Assembly: GCA_963169565.1 (NCBI GenBank)
Contig: CAUJDI010000056.1
Span: 42,832-106,831, forward strand
Source of the DNA: Bacillota bacterium
GTDB taxonomy: Bacteria; Bacillota; Clostridia; Christensenellales; Aristaeellaceae
Length of the DNA stretch: 64,000 nt
Reading direction: 5' to 3'
Shown here: one piece after another, positions 17,446-26,424 of the stretch
Numbering within the stretch: position 1 is the first letter of the stretch
How the letters are laid out: the number at the start of each line of letters is the position of its first letter
Made by a program: the position numbers and the translations under genes
The notes under the pieces: generated by a model
What the model saw: the letters and a program-made list of their open reading frames with translations, nothing else
Told to the model about the DNA's origin: nothing
Databases searched by the model: none

Positions 17446-17466
17446 CGGCATTATTCTTGTAGATCG

Positions 17467-18402
17467 TTACTTCAGGAACCCATCAATGATCCTTGCTTCG
17501 GCCTCCGCCTCCGTCAGCCCCAGGGTGCGCAGCTTGAGGATCTGTTCGCTCGCGATCCTGCCGATGGCGGCCTCATGGATCAGCGCCGCGTCCGGGCTCA
17601 GCGCGTCCAGCTGGGGGGCGGCCGTGACCACCGCCTCATCCGCCAGGATCGCGTCACAGGAGGAATGCCCCGTGCAGCGTGCCTTTCCGACGATGCGGCT
17701 GAAGAACTCCTGCCGGGACCGCCCGCGGGCCACGGAACGGCTCACCACGTCGCAGCCGCTGCCCTCCCCTTCCATCACCACGTCAAAGCGGGTCCTGGCG
17801 TGCTGGTCCCCGTCGGTCAGCAGACGCTCGCGGATGATCAGCCTGGCGCGCGCCTTGAGCACGGCGGTCGTCACACGGTCGCTCTCATCCACCCCGCTGA
17901 GCTGGACGGTTTCAATGCTCAGGCTGGCGTCCTCCTCCAGATAGATGTCGCTGACCGGGTCGATCCGACGGCTGCCGGACCCGCCGCCCTCGCCGATGTG
18001 CTTCTCCTCATATCTCACTTCTGCCCCGCGGCTGATAAAGAAGCGGTGCACGCCGTTGTGTTTGGCCGTGCCGCCGTCATCGGTGTGCACGCCGCATCCG
18101 GCGACGATCGTCACCTTCGCGCCCTCGCCGACGTAAAAGTCGTTGTAGGTCAGGTCCTCGACGTTCCCGTGGGACACAACAGCCGGGATATAGACCGTTT
18201 CCCCCGGTGTCCCGGTCGCGACGTGGATCTCGATCCCGGGTTTGCCTTCCCGGTGCGGGATGATCCTGATGTTGTCCGTGGAGCGTCTGCCGGCGCAGCC
18301 GGAATCCTGGCGGATGTTGTACGCGCCTTTGAACTCGCCCTTAAAGCCCGCGACCGTGCCGAGCAGTTTTTCAGACACAGGGTTGAGCAGGTCGATCTTC
18401 AT
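17467..18402 (-). CDS. SufB/SufD-family Fe-S cluster scaffold, short form
   Basis: A 311-residue SufBD-type protein consisting mainly of the right-handed parallel beta-helix core (for example VEDLTYNDFYVGEGAKVTIVAGCGVHTDD, EASLSIETVQLSG, VARGRSRQEFFSRIVGKARCTGHSSCDAIL) and the C-terminal helical domain that binds SufC (HEAAIGRIASEQILKLRTLGLTEAEAEARIIDGFL). Normal SufB is about 470 residues, so this is the short form that occurs with SufC alone in minimal (Sms-like) systems. It overlaps the ATPase gene by four bases. No SufS, SufU or SufE gene is adjacent. Confidence 0.85.
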   Translation of the reverse strand: MKIDLLNPVSEKLLGTVAGFKGEFKGAYNIRQDSGCAGRRSTDNIRIIPHREGKPGIEIHVATGTPGETVYIPAVVSHGNVEDLTYNDFYVGEGAKVTIVAGCGVHTDDGGTAKHNGVHRFFISRGAEVRYEEKHIGEGGGSGSRRIDPVSDIYLEEDASLSIETVQLSGVDESDRVTTAVLKARARLIIRERLLTDGDQHARTRFDVVMEGEGSGCDVVSRSVARGRSRQEFFSRIVGKARCTGHSSCDAILADEAVVTAAPQLDALSPDAALIHEAAIGRIASEQILKLRTLGLTEAEAEARIIDGFLK

Positions 18403-19121
18403 GCGCCCACCTTTCTGCCCACGGGGCAGTGGCCGGCGATCTCCCCCGCCATCAGGCGGGGCATGATCTCTTCCATCGGCCCCTGATCCCGAAGCTGCCC
18501 TGAGGAGATGACGACGATCTCGTCAGCGATCTCAAGGATGCGCTCCTGATGGGAGATGACCACCATCGTCATGCCCTGTCGCTTCAGGGAGCCAAAAACC
18601 TCGACCAGGCCGTTGAATGACCACATGTCGATGCCGGCCTCCGGCTCGTCAAAGAAGGACACCCGCGTCCCGCGCGCCAGGACGGTGGCGATCTCCACGC
18701 GCTTGATCTCCCCGCCCGACAGGCTGCCGTCCACCTCGCGGTTGATGTAGTCCATCGTGCACAGCCCGACTTTGCCGGTCAGGTCGCACATCTCGTCAAA
18801 GCTCAGCAACCGCCCCGCCGAGGTCTCCAGCAGTTCCTGCACCGTCAGCCCCTTGAAGCGAACGGGGGTCTGAAAACCGTAGCTGATGCCCAGTCTGGCC
18901 CGCTGCGTGACGTCAAGGTCTGTGATATCGCGCCCGTCAAGCCACACGCTGCCCGAGCTGGGCGCCACAAGACCTGCGAAGATCTTGGCCAGCGTGGTCT
19001 TCCCACCGCCGTTGGGCCCGGTGACCACCGTCAGTTTGCCGCCGGGGATGACCAGGGACAGGTCCCTGATGATTTCCCCGCCGTCCGGGTAGACCAGGCT
19101 CACATTCCTCAGTTCCAGCAA
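18399..19121 (-). CDS. sufC: SufC-like Fe-S assembly ATPase
   Basis: A 240-residue ABC ATPase of the SufC type. Walker A (GPNGGGKTT), the SufC-typical stretch GISYGFQTPVRFKGLTVQELLE, signature LSGGEIKRVEIATVLARG and Walker B SFFDEPEAGIDMWSFNGL are present; the last is diagnostic of SufC rather than of transporter ATPases. The TTG at 19121 is preferred as start because GGAGGG stands six bases upstream; an earlier TTG at 19139 has no ribosome site. It drives conformational changes in the SufB-like scaffold encoded immediately after it. A TACAAT at 19170-19175 on the minus strand is a possible -10 box. Confidence 0.88.
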   Translation of the reverse strand: MLELRNVSLVYPDGGEIIRDLSLVIPGGKLTVVTGPNGGGKTTLAKIFAGLVAPSSGSVWLDGRDITDLDVTQRARLGISYGFQTPVRFKGLTVQELLETSAGRLLSFDEMCDLTGKVGLCTMDYINREVDGSLSGGEIKRVEIATVLARGTRVSFFDEPEAGIDMWSFNGLVEVFGSLKRQGMTMVVISHQERILEIADEIVVISSGQLRDQGPMEEIMPRLMAGEIAGHCPVGRKVGA

Positions 19122-19246
19122 TCCGTTCCCTCCGCGCAACCGGGATCAACCGGCCGATTTCCAAAAGAGATTGTACCCTTTCATCCGGATGTCCATCGTT
19201 TTCTCTCCGCACGGACGCCAGGCAACCGTTTCACCGGGTCCTTTCC

Positions 19247-19275
19247 TTGACGCGTGATACCGCAAAACCTACAAT
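19247..19275 (+). promoter_or_regulatory. Promoter of the EamA transporter gene
   Basis: TTGACG (19247-19252), 17-base spacer, TACAAT (19270-19275): a near-consensus housekeeping promoter 34 bases before the ATG at 19309. Confidence 0.8.
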
Positions 19276-19308
19276 GGTTCCCATCATCCGGGGGGGAGGC
19301 GTCCGCAT

Positions 19309-20208
19309 ATGAACAGGAACAAGGGGGCCGGAAGCCTGATGCTGCTGGCCGCCGCCGTCATCTGGGGCAGCACCTTTGTCGCCCAGAGCCTGGGCATGCG
19401 CCACATCGGTGCCTTTACCTTCCAGGCGGTGCGCTCCCTCCTGGGCGCCCTTGCGCTCTGGCCGGTCATCCTGCTGAATGACCGCATTGTAAAAAGGAAG
19501 GAAGGCGGAGCCAGGCGGGGGGACAGGCGCGCCCTGCTCATCGGCGGCACGCTGTGCGGGCTGGTGCTGTTCGCCGCGGTCAACCTGCAGCAGTTCGGGC
19601 TGAAGGAGACCACCGCGGGCAAGGCGGGTTTCCTGACCGCGCTGTACATCCTGATCGTGCCGCTGTACGGCCTGCTGTTCGGGCACAGGGTGCGCCCGGT
19701 GATGTGGCTGTCGGTGGCACTGGCGGGGGCCGGGCTGTACCTGCTGAGCGTGACGGAAGCGTTCACCGTCATACGGGGCGACGTGCTGCTGATCCTCTGC
19801 GCCTTTGCCTTCGCGGCGCAGATCCTGCTGGTGGACCATTACGCCGTCAGGGTCAGCGGGATGAAGCTGTGCGCGGTCCAGTTCCTGGTCTGCGGCCTGC
19901 TGTCCGGCATCGCGATGTTCATCTTTGAATCCCCTAGCGCCGGCACGATCCTGGCTGCCGCCGGGCCCCTGCTGTATGCCGGGGTGCTGTCCTCCGGCGT
20001 GGCCTACACGCTGCAGATCCTGGCCCAGCGCACCACGCCGCCGGCCCTCGCCTCGCTGCTGATGAGCCTGGAGGCGGTGTTCGCCGTATTCACCGGGATG
20101 CTGGTGCTGGGCGAGATGCCTTCGCTGCGCGAGGTCATCGGCAGCGCGCTGATGTTCCTTGCCATCATTGTGTCCCAGCGCGCCGAACAGCCCCGGCTGC
20201 CCGCCTGA
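19309..20208 (+). CDS. EamA/DMT-family transporter
   Basis: A 299-residue drug/metabolite transporter with ten membrane helices in two five-helix EamA repeats (residues about 10-145 and 155-290). Typical features are the N-terminal LMLLAAAVIWGSTFVAQSLGMRHIGAFTFQAVRSLLGAL and, in the second half, LLSSGVAYTLQILAQRTTPPALASLLMSLEAVFAVFTGMLVLGE. Members mostly export amino acids or other metabolites; no substrate can be given. It stands alone behind its own promoter, divergent from the suf pair. Confidence 0.88.
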   Translation: MNRNKGAGSLMLLAAAVIWGSTFVAQSLGMRHIGAFTFQAVRSLLGALALWPVILLNDRIVKRKEGGARRGDRRALLIGGTLCGLVLFAAVNLQQFGLKETTAGKAGFLTALYILIVPLYGLLFGHRVRPVMWLSVALAGAGLYLLSVTEAFTVIRGDVLLILCAFAFAAQILLVDHYAVRVSGMKLCAVQFLVCGLLSGIAMFIFESPSAGTILAAAGPLLYAGVLSSGVAYTLQILAQRTTPPALASLLMSLEAVFAVFTGMLVLGEMPSLREVIGSALMFLAIIVSQRAEQPRLPA

Positions 20209-20278
20209 GGAATCCCGGGGTGGGACACAAAAAACCCAGTCAGATCCGGCGAAAACAACAGAAGGCTGCGAAAAACTG

Positions 20279-20287
20279 TGCTATACT
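20279..20287 (+). promoter_or_regulatory. Extended -10 promoter of the Nat-type ABC operon
   Basis: TGC followed by TATACT (20282-20287) gives an extended -10 element; no -35 match is visible. It lies 41 bases before the ATG at 20328. Confidence 0.5.
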
Positions 20288-20327
20288 CTGCCCGCGCAGT
20301 TTTGTCATTCCATGAAGGAGGACCGGC

Positions 20328-21239
20328 ATGGTACTTGAGATTCTGGACATCAAGAAGAGCTTTGGTGAGAGGGAAGTCCTTCACGGCATTTCCTTCGCCG
20401 TGTCCAGCGGCCGGGCGATGGGTTTCCTGGGCCGCAACGGCGCGGGCAAGTCCACCACCATCCGCTGCCTGATGGACGTCTTCCGCCCCGACAGCGGGCG
20501 TTTCCTGCTGGACAGCGTCCCGTTTCAGCCGCGGAAGATGAAGATCGGCTATCTGCCCGAGGAACGGGGCATGTACCAGAAGAACGAAGTGCTCGCCCAA
20601 CTGGTCTACTTTGCCCGCCTGCGCGGAGCAAATCAAACGGATGCGCTGAAGAGCGCCAATCACTGGGTCGACTATTTCCAGCTGGGCGACTATAAAAGGA
20701 AAAAGCTGGAGACGCTGTCCAAAGGCAACCAGCAGAAGATCCAGATCGCCCAGGCCTTCCTCAACGAACCGGACATCCTCATCCTGGACGAGCCTTTTTC
20801 AGGGCTGGATCCGGTGAACGCCCAGGTGTTCAAGGACGCCATCAAGAGTTTCGTGAAGGAAGGCCGGCTGGTCATCTTCTCCTCCCATCAGATGGGGTAC
20901 GTGGAGGAGGTCTGCGACGACGTGACCCTCATTCATGAGGGACGCATCCTGCTGTCCGGCGACCTGTCGGACATCAAACTGGAGGAAGGCCGAAGCAAGC
21001 TCTTCCTCTCCCTGCTGGACGAGGGGGACAGTTCCCTGCCGGAAATAATGCACAGGGCCTTCCCGGGCATCCTGATCACCCCGGCGCACGGGGGATTCAT
21101 CCTGGACACGCAGGGTGAGGACAGGCAGGGCGACCTGCTCAAATGGCTGTCCGCGCAGGACCTGGTCATCCGGCGTTTCGGCCTGTACGAGCCCAGTCTC
21201 ACGGACATTTTCATTTCAAAGGTAGGTGAACAGGCGTGA
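20328..21239 (+). CDS. ABC exporter ATP-binding protein, NatA type
   Basis: A 303-residue ATPase with Walker A GRNGAGKST (about residue 38), signature LSKGNQQKIQIAQAFL, Walker B ILILDEPFSGLDPVN and H-loop IFSSHQM, then a C-terminal accessory domain (about 210-300, DUF4162-like) seen in NatA-type exporters. It would energise the permease whose GTG start overlaps its stop. Members export sodium, drugs or peptides. GGAGG precedes the ATG. Confidence 0.9.
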   Translation: MVLEILDIKKSFGEREVLHGISFAVSSGRAMGFLGRNGAGKSTTIRCLMDVFRPDSGRFLLDSVPFQPRKMKIGYLPEERGMYQKNEVLAQLVYFARLRGANQTDALKSANHWVDYFQLGDYKRKKLETLSKGNQQKIQIAQAFLNEPDILILDEPFSGLDPVNAQVFKDAIKSFVKEGRLVIFSSHQMGYVEEVCDDVTLIHEGRILLSGDLSDIKLEEGRSKLFLSLLDEGDSSLPEIMHRAFPGILITPAHGGFILDTQGEDRQGDLLKWLSAQDLVIRRFGLYEPSLTDIFISKVGEQA

Positions 21240-22483
21240 AGGATTTCAGGACCGTCTTCCTCTACGAACTGAAGACCCAGCTGACCAAGCGATCGGCCAT
21301 CGTCACCACCGTGGTGATCATGGTGATCCTGCTCGCGGTTTCAAGCATACCCCGGCTCATCTCCCTGTTTGACGCCAGCGGCCAGCCTTCCGTTTCCGGC
21401 GGACCGTCTTCCGTTTCCGCCGGCGCCATCCCGGACGCGGGGTTCGTCATCGGGGATCACGAGTTGCAGGGTTTGCTCGCGCCCGTCCTGGGCGAAGTGG
21501 TCAGCCGCCCCTACGCCAGCCGGGATGAAATGGTCCGGGCGCTGAAGGACAAGCAGATCAAGGTCGGTTTCGTGATCAATAAGGACCTGTCCTGGGAGGC
21601 CGTCTATCAGGACCGCTCCATGGCCGACAGCAGCGACGCCGCCCTGGGCGGGATCCTCAGCCGCGTGAAAAGGGAGAGGATGCTCCTGGATCTCGGTCTG
21701 ACGCTGGAAAACTTCAGCGCGATTGAAACCGCTCAGGCGGAGGGCACGGTCACCGTGATGGGCCGCAGCGGCATGGAGAATTATTTCGTCTCTTTCGCGA
21801 TGATGCTGGCGGTGTACATGATGGTGCTGCTCTACGGCAACGGGGTGTCCTCCGTCATCGCGCGGGAGAAGGACAGCCGCACCATGGAGATCCTCATCAC
21901 CTCCACCCGCCCCTCCAGCCTCATCCTGGGCAAGGTGGCGGCCTCCGGCGCCGCCGCGGTCATCATGTTCGGGGCGCTGGTGCTCGCCGGCCTCGCCGGT
22001 TTCCAGCTGAACAAGGCGACCTACCCTCCGATGGTGTTGGGCATGTTCTCCTCCTCCCTGACCCCCGGCTTCATCTGGACCTACGTTTTCTTCTCGCTCT
22101 TCGGCTTCATCCTCTACCTCTTCCTCTTCGCGGCGCTGGGCTCCACTGTCAGCAAGATGGAAGACCTGTCCAGCGCGACCGCGCTGGTGCAGTTCCTGTT
22201 CATCGCGGCCTACCTGCTGGCGACCCTGTCCGCCCAGATGCCCGACAGCACCCTGGCGGTCATCGGCAGCGTGATCCCCTTCACCTCCGTGATGGTCATG
22301 CCCCTGCGGGGCGCGATGACCACCGTGCCCTGGGGCCAGCTCATCCTTTCGGGCCTGCTGATGCTCCTCACCGTCGCCTTCTTCGCCTTCCTGAGCATCA
22401 AGATCTACCGCTGGGGCTCGCTCAACTACGGCAACAAGACCAAGCTTAGCCGGATCGTACGGGAAGCGCTCAGGAGGGCATGA
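21236..22483 (+). CDS. ABC exporter permease, NatB type (ABC-2 family)
   Basis: A 415-residue ABC-2 membrane protein. One helix lies at the N-terminus (residues 20-45, IVTTVVIMVILLAVSSIP), then an extracytoplasmic domain (about 50-175), then five to six helices starting at YFVSFAMMLAVYMMVLLYG, with the family motif REKDSRTMEILITSTRPSSLILGKV. It starts with GTG in a four-base overlap with the ATPase gene. Related to NatB sodium exporters and YhaP-like proteins; true substrate unknown. Confidence 0.88.
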   Translation: MKDFRTVFLYELKTQLTKRSAIVTTVVIMVILLAVSSIPRLISLFDASGQPSVSGGPSSVSAGAIPDAGFVIGDHELQGLLAPVLGEVVSRPYASRDEMVRALKDKQIKVGFVINKDLSWEAVYQDRSMADSSDAALGGILSRVKRERMLLDLGLTLENFSAIETAQAEGTVTVMGRSGMENYFVSFAMMLAVYMMVLLYGNGVSSVIAREKDSRTMEILITSTRPSSLILGKVAASGAAAVIMFGALVLAGLAGFQLNKATYPPMVLGMFSSSLTPGFIWTYVFFSLFGFILYLFLFAALGSTVSKMEDLSSATALVQFLFIAAYLLATLSAQMPDSTLAVIGSVIPFTSVMVMPLRGAMTTVPWGQLILSGLLMLLTVAFFAFLSIKIYRWGSLNYGNKTKLSRIVREALRRA

Positions 22484-22510
22484 CGCCATGGGCTTAAGGA
22501 TGAAAGGATC

Positions 22511-23164
22511 ATGAAAGAAGCAGTGGTTCATCCCATCCCTGGCCTGATCATCCGGAAAGAGACCCCCGGGGATCACAGGGCCGTGGAGGAAATGACCCGG
22601 GAAGCCTTCTGGAACAGGTACGCCCCCGGCTGCAACGAGCATTATCTCGTCCATCTCCTGCGCCGGGAGCCCGGTTTCAGGCCCTGGCACAGCCTGGTCG
22701 CGGAATATGACGGGCACGTGATCGGCCACGCGCTGCTGAGCCCTTCCCTGATCGCGCTGGACGAGGGCAGTTCCTTTCCGGTCTATGCCCTGGGTCCCCT
22801 GACAGTGCTGCCCGCGGTCAGCCTCAGGGGCATCGGCAGCAGCCTGATGATTGAAATGATCAAACTGGCGAAAGGGCACGGGGCCGCTGCGCTGATGCTG
22901 ACCGGGGACCCGAAGTACTATCAGCGTTTCGGCTTTATCACAGCCTCCCGCCTGGGCATCCGCCTGCACGGTATCCCGCCCGGGGACGAGGCGGCGTACT
23001 TCATGGCGCTGCCGCTTTATCCCGGGGCGCTTGACGGCAAAAAGGGCGTCTTCATCTTCTCCCCGCTGTTTGACATCGGGGAAGGCCTTGATTTTATGGC
23101 CTATGACAGCGGTTTCCCCAAACGGGAAAAGCTGCGCCTTCCGGGGCAGCTTCCTCAACAGTGA
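22511..23164 (+). CDS. GNAT-family N-acetyltransferase (YhbS-like)
   Basis: A 217-residue acetyltransferase. The GNAT core runs from about residue 10 to 150, with the acetyl-CoA loop region ALGPLTVLPAVSLRGIGSSLMIEMIKLAKGHGAAALMLTGDPKYYQRFGF, which matches the YhbS-like subgroup (Q/RxxG(I/L)GxxL and the later YYxxFGF). The acceptor is not known. It follows the ABC exporter by 27 bases and may share its transcript; it ends eight bases from the convergent GH112 gene. Confidence 0.85.
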   Translation: MKEAVVHPIPGLIIRKETPGDHRAVEEMTREAFWNRYAPGCNEHYLVHLLRREPGFRPWHSLVAEYDGHVIGHALLSPSLIALDEGSSFPVYALGPLTVLPAVSLRGIGSSLMIEMIKLAKGHGAAALMLTGDPKYYQRFGFITASRLGIRLHGIPPGDEAAYFMALPLYPGALDGKKGVFIFSPLFDIGEGLDFMAYDSGFPKREKLRLPGQLPQQ

Positions 23165-23172
23165 CCGCGCCG

Positions 23173-25320
23173 TCAGAGGCGCAGGATCTTCAGTTCATAC
23201 GGCTCAAGTTCATATTCAAGGGTCCCCTCCTCAAGGGGGACCTTGCCGTGCTGCGGCAGTCCGCCGGCATTCGCCAGGGCAAGCGCGCGGCCGGCCGGGA
23301 ACCAGGCACAGTCCACCTGGGGGTCCGTGGGGATAAAGGTCTCCTCCCCGTCCTTTGAGGCCGGCAGGATCAGTCTGAGCAGCAGCCTGGCGTTCCCAGG
23401 CGAATACCGGAAGCCTGACAGGTAGATGCCCTGCCCTTTGCCGAATGCATGCCGGGTCAGAAGGGGCAGGCCGTCTTTGGCCAGAAGGACCTGTGTCGTG
23501 CCGTCCGTCAGGCGCACCCCGGGCAGGGCAGGAACGAAGGCCCCCTCCGCCATGAGCTCCGGAGGGCAGTCCGCCTCAAACCGCCAGGGCCCGTGGCTGG
23601 CATACCGTCCGTCATCCACGTCCACCCCCAGCACCTGGGACAGACGCAGCAGGGTGTTGTATCCCTCAAGCGCGGCGGGATGGCCGACCCCCAGCAGCGT
23701 ACCGCCGCCAAAAGCCCAGGCCTGCACCCGTTCCACTGCCTTATCCGTCCACAGGCTCCCGCCGCTCCAGGCGCTGTTCCTGGCCCCCGCCACAAGCAGC
23801 AAGTCCGCGTCCTGAAGCGCGCCTTCCTCCAGGTCCTCAAAATCCAGGAACCTGACCGACAGCGGCAGCCCGGAGAGCGCTTCCAGCAGGTGCATCAGGT
23901 CATGGGTGTCGTTTTCATGGAAATGCCCGGATAGGGTCCAGGAACGGAGGCGCCCCCAGGCGTGCAGCACAGCCACCCGCGGCTTTTTCACCGCCGGGGT
24001 TCCCTGGGCATGAAGGGCCTTGATCCGTCGGAACTCCTCCGCCAGCTGCCCGATATACGCAACAAACTCAGGATATCCGCGGGTCAGGCTCAGGTAGCCC
24101 CCAAGCCCGATGCGGTCCAATCCCTGGCGCAGCAGCGCCCGGCGGATGTTCATCCAGTACGCCCGCGCGTCCCCCGCGGGATCGCCGCCCGGGGAGAAGG
24201 TCGGGCTTCCGCCCAGCCCCACAGGGAACAGGTAGGGGTGCAGCCGCAGCTCCTTTACAGGGGCCGGGACCCCGGCGCAGAGCCGGGCCTCAAAGCCGCT
24301 GAACGCGCACTTGATGATGCCATCAAACCCATACTCCGGAAACCTCTCCCCGTAGGGTTCCAGCCCCACCCAGCTGTCATCATAGAAGACGTAGGCCTTC
24401 TTCCCGTAGCGGTGCACCAGCGCGACCAGCTCCCGCCCCAGGTCCAGCACCTGGTCCTGCACGAAAGCCATCCAGTCTCGCTTTTTCCGGTCCGGCACGC
24501 TGTGGGTGCTGCGGTAGAGCCCCTTGTTGACAAAGTCCTCCGCGCGCAGGGCATAACCGAAGTGTTCCTTGAATGCTTGAAGCAGCGGCGGGCTGACGGT
24601 GAAGTCATAGGAAGCCCAGTCCGTGAACAGGCTGCGCCGCCGTGTGTCGCTCCCCCAGATCCAGACAAAATTGTAGAACAGCGAGGTAAAGCGCACGATA
24701 CCGGTGGCGGGATGCTCAAGGAGCCATTTCTCCATCCAGTCAAGCAGGTAGGCCCGCGCCTCCGGCCAGGAGGGATCCAGCTGCATGAGCGGCTCGCTGT
24801 CCCAGCGGTTGGCGGTGTGGTTGTACATGGAGATCTCTTCCCACACCCGGTAGGCCAGGAAGCTGACGGTGTAGGCGTGGAAAGGGCTGGCTTCCTTCAG
24901 AAGAACGGCCCCCTCCTCCTTCAGGTATTCCCAGTTCTCCGCCGGCACCTCAAGGTTGGCCGTCCTGTCCGTCACCTGCCAGAAGGGAAGGCTGTCCTCA
25001 CCGCCGTTGACCTCAAACTGCCCGGAGAAAAAATCATCCATCAGGACAAACCTGAGCGGTCCGCCCGTATGGACTTTCGGGGCGGTGCATAAGAAGGTCT
25101 GCTGTCTCGTCCGCGGATGCTTTCTGATAAAGTCATTGTGGCTGCGGATGATGCAGACGGTGGAATAGACCGTCATCCCCTGCTCCATCAGGGCCGGGGA
25201 CAGGCTGGTCCCGTCGGAATCCCGGATGGCGTCCGCGCCCCAGCGATCGGCCAGCTCCATCGCCCACGCTTCCTGCCCCGCTTCCCCGGGCAGGGTAAAA
25301 TCCCCCCCGCGCTTATTCAC
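23173..25320 (-). CDS. GH112 galactosyl disaccharide phosphorylase
   Basis: A 715-residue cytoplasmic enzyme of glycoside hydrolase family 112. The N-terminus (FTLPGEAGQEAWAMELADRWGADAIRDSDGT) and the three-part layout (TIM-barrel to about 430, flavodoxin-like domain with LHAWGRLRSWTLSGHFHEND, C-terminal beta domain) are those of beta-1,3-galactosyl-N-acetylhexosamine phosphorylases. The family cleaves Gal-beta-1,3-GlcNAc/GalNAc or Gal-beta-1,4-rhamnose with phosphate, giving galactose 1-phosphate. The GTG at 25320 is the start: GGAGG lies six bases before it and it overlaps the GH105 stop by eight bases. The GH105 neighbour favours galactosyl-rhamnose, by inference only. Confidence 0.85.
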   Translation of the reverse strand: MNKRGGDFTLPGEAGQEAWAMELADRWGADAIRDSDGTSLSPALMEQGMTVYSTVCIIRSHNDFIRKHPRTRQQTFLCTAPKVHTGGPLRFVLMDDFFSGQFEVNGGEDSLPFWQVTDRTANLEVPAENWEYLKEEGAVLLKEASPFHAYTVSFLAYRVWEEISMYNHTANRWDSEPLMQLDPSWPEARAYLLDWMEKWLLEHPATGIVRFTSLFYNFVWIWGSDTRRRSLFTDWASYDFTVSPPLLQAFKEHFGYALRAEDFVNKGLYRSTHSVPDRKKRDWMAFVQDQVLDLGRELVALVHRYGKKAYVFYDDSWVGLEPYGERFPEYGFDGIIKCAFSGFEARLCAGVPAPVKELRLHPYLFPVGLGGSPTFSPGGDPAGDARAYWMNIRRALLRQGLDRIGLGGYLSLTRGYPEFVAYIGQLAEEFRRIKALHAQGTPAVKKPRVAVLHAWGRLRSWTLSGHFHENDTHDLMHLLEALSGLPLSVRFLDFEDLEEGALQDADLLLVAGARNSAWSGGSLWTDKAVERVQAWAFGGGTLLGVGHPAALEGYNTLLRLSQVLGVDVDDGRYASHGPWRFEADCPPELMAEGAFVPALPGVRLTDGTTQVLLAKDGLPLLTRHAFGKGQGIYLSGFRYSPGNARLLLRLILPASKDGEETFIPTDPQVDCAWFPAGRALALANAGGLPQHGKVPLEEGTLEYELEPYELKILRL

Positions 25321-26353
25321 CTGCGTCCTCCAGGCTGTCCAGGGCGGCGCAGAGCATGGCCAGGGCAAGCCCCTGTCCCCATCCCTGTGTCCAGTCCCGG
25401 GAGATCTTCCGGTAGCCCTCCAGGTCACGCATGACCGCGGTGCCGCCGGATACGTTCAGCAGTCTGCCGTCCGGGCTGATGTTCGCCATCACGCCCTCCA
25501 CCCCCGCCTGCGCATACCTTGTATGCAGCGGATTGCCGGAGATCAGCATGGCCGCGGTGATCCCGGCGCTGGCGGAGAGCTCCTCATAGCTTTCCCCGTC
25601 ATCCAGCACCGTGCGCCACAGCCCGTTTTCGGTCTGGAGCATCTTCAGCCCTGCCAGCTGGTCGCGCAGGGAGCAGTCGATGTCCATGAAGGGGGGATAC
25701 AGGTAGGGTTCCGGCAGGCGGCGGCGCACCTGCGCCATCGTATAGGCGGCCCAGGCGTTTGCCCTGGCCCAGAAGAAGCCGGACATATGGTCTTTCCGTA
25801 CGTTGCTGTAGCCGTGGTACCACAGCCCCGTCGCCTTGTCCTGCAGGTAACGGATGTGCCAGAGGTACTGGTGCAGCGCGTCATTGATCAGCGCTTCGTC
25901 CCCGAAAAGCACGCCGTAGCGCAGCATCAGGAAGGCCGCCATGAACAGGGTATCCGCCCAGGCCTGCTCATGAAAGTCGTCGCGCGCAGACACCGTGTGC
26001 TGCAGCACGCGGTCTGCGAACCGCAGGGCGTCCCCGCTCAAATACCTGATCTTCTGCCGGATGATGTCCAGGTATCGTTCGTCCCCTGTCTTTTCATGCA
26101 GGGTGAGCAGACAGTGCCCCATGGCGCAGGTGTTCACCGTCCAGACCGGCGTGCCCAGGGAGATCATCTCGTCGACCCGTTGCCTGAGCAGTCCGAAGTA
26201 CTCCTCCCGCCCCGTTTTCAGGTACGCTTCCGCCACGCCGTAGTAGGCCACGCCGCAGGGCCAGTCCCAGGTCAGGTCCATCTCCATGGTCCTGCGCACC
26301 ACAAGGTCCAACGCGGAGCGCAGCTTTTCCCGGTCATAATGAATACGGATCAT
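25313..26353 (-). CDS. GH105/GH88 unsaturated glycuronyl hydrolase
   Basis: A 346-residue (alpha/alpha)6-barrel glycosidase of the YteR/YesR type, which removes 4,5-unsaturated galacturonate or glucuronate left by polysaccharide lyases. Family motifs seen are LTWDWPCGVAYYGV, WADTLFMAAFLMLRYG, GFFWARANAWAAYTM, SASAGITAAML and the final DWTQGWGQGLALAMLCA. There is no signal peptide, so it acts in the cytoplasm on imported oligosaccharides. It sits between the binding-protein gene and the GH112 phosphorylase and overlaps the latter, so the three are parts of one sugar-use operon. Specificity for rhamnogalacturonan is likely but not proven. Confidence 0.88.
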   Translation of the reverse strand: MIRIHYDREKLRSALDLVVRRTMEMDLTWDWPCGVAYYGVAEAYLKTGREEYFGLLRQRVDEMISLGTPVWTVNTCAMGHCLLTLHEKTGDERYLDIIRQKIRYLSGDALRFADRVLQHTVSARDDFHEQAWADTLFMAAFLMLRYGVLFGDEALINDALHQYLWHIRYLQDKATGLWYHGYSNVRKDHMSGFFWARANAWAAYTMAQVRRRLPEPYLYPPFMDIDCSLRDQLAGLKMLQTENGLWRTVLDDGESYEELSASAGITAAMLISGNPLHTRYAQAGVEGVMANISPDGRLLNVSGGTAVMRDLEGYRKISRDWTQGWGQGLALAMLCAALDSLEDAGE

Positions 26354-26374
26354 CCCGTTCCACCGTCCTTCAAA

Positions 26375-26404
26375 GGGCGCCCGCCCTTTAGGGGGCGGGC
26401 GCCC
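26375..26404 (-). terminator. Strong hairpin between the sugar-binding-protein gene and GH105
   Basis: Perfect 12-base-pair stem (26375-26386 with 26393-26404), loop six bases. On the minus strand only a short TTTGAAGG follows, so it may stabilise the binding-protein messenger or stop part of transcription. Confidence 0.75.
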
Positions 26405-26424
26405 GGCGAATGGTCTGTCAGTCG

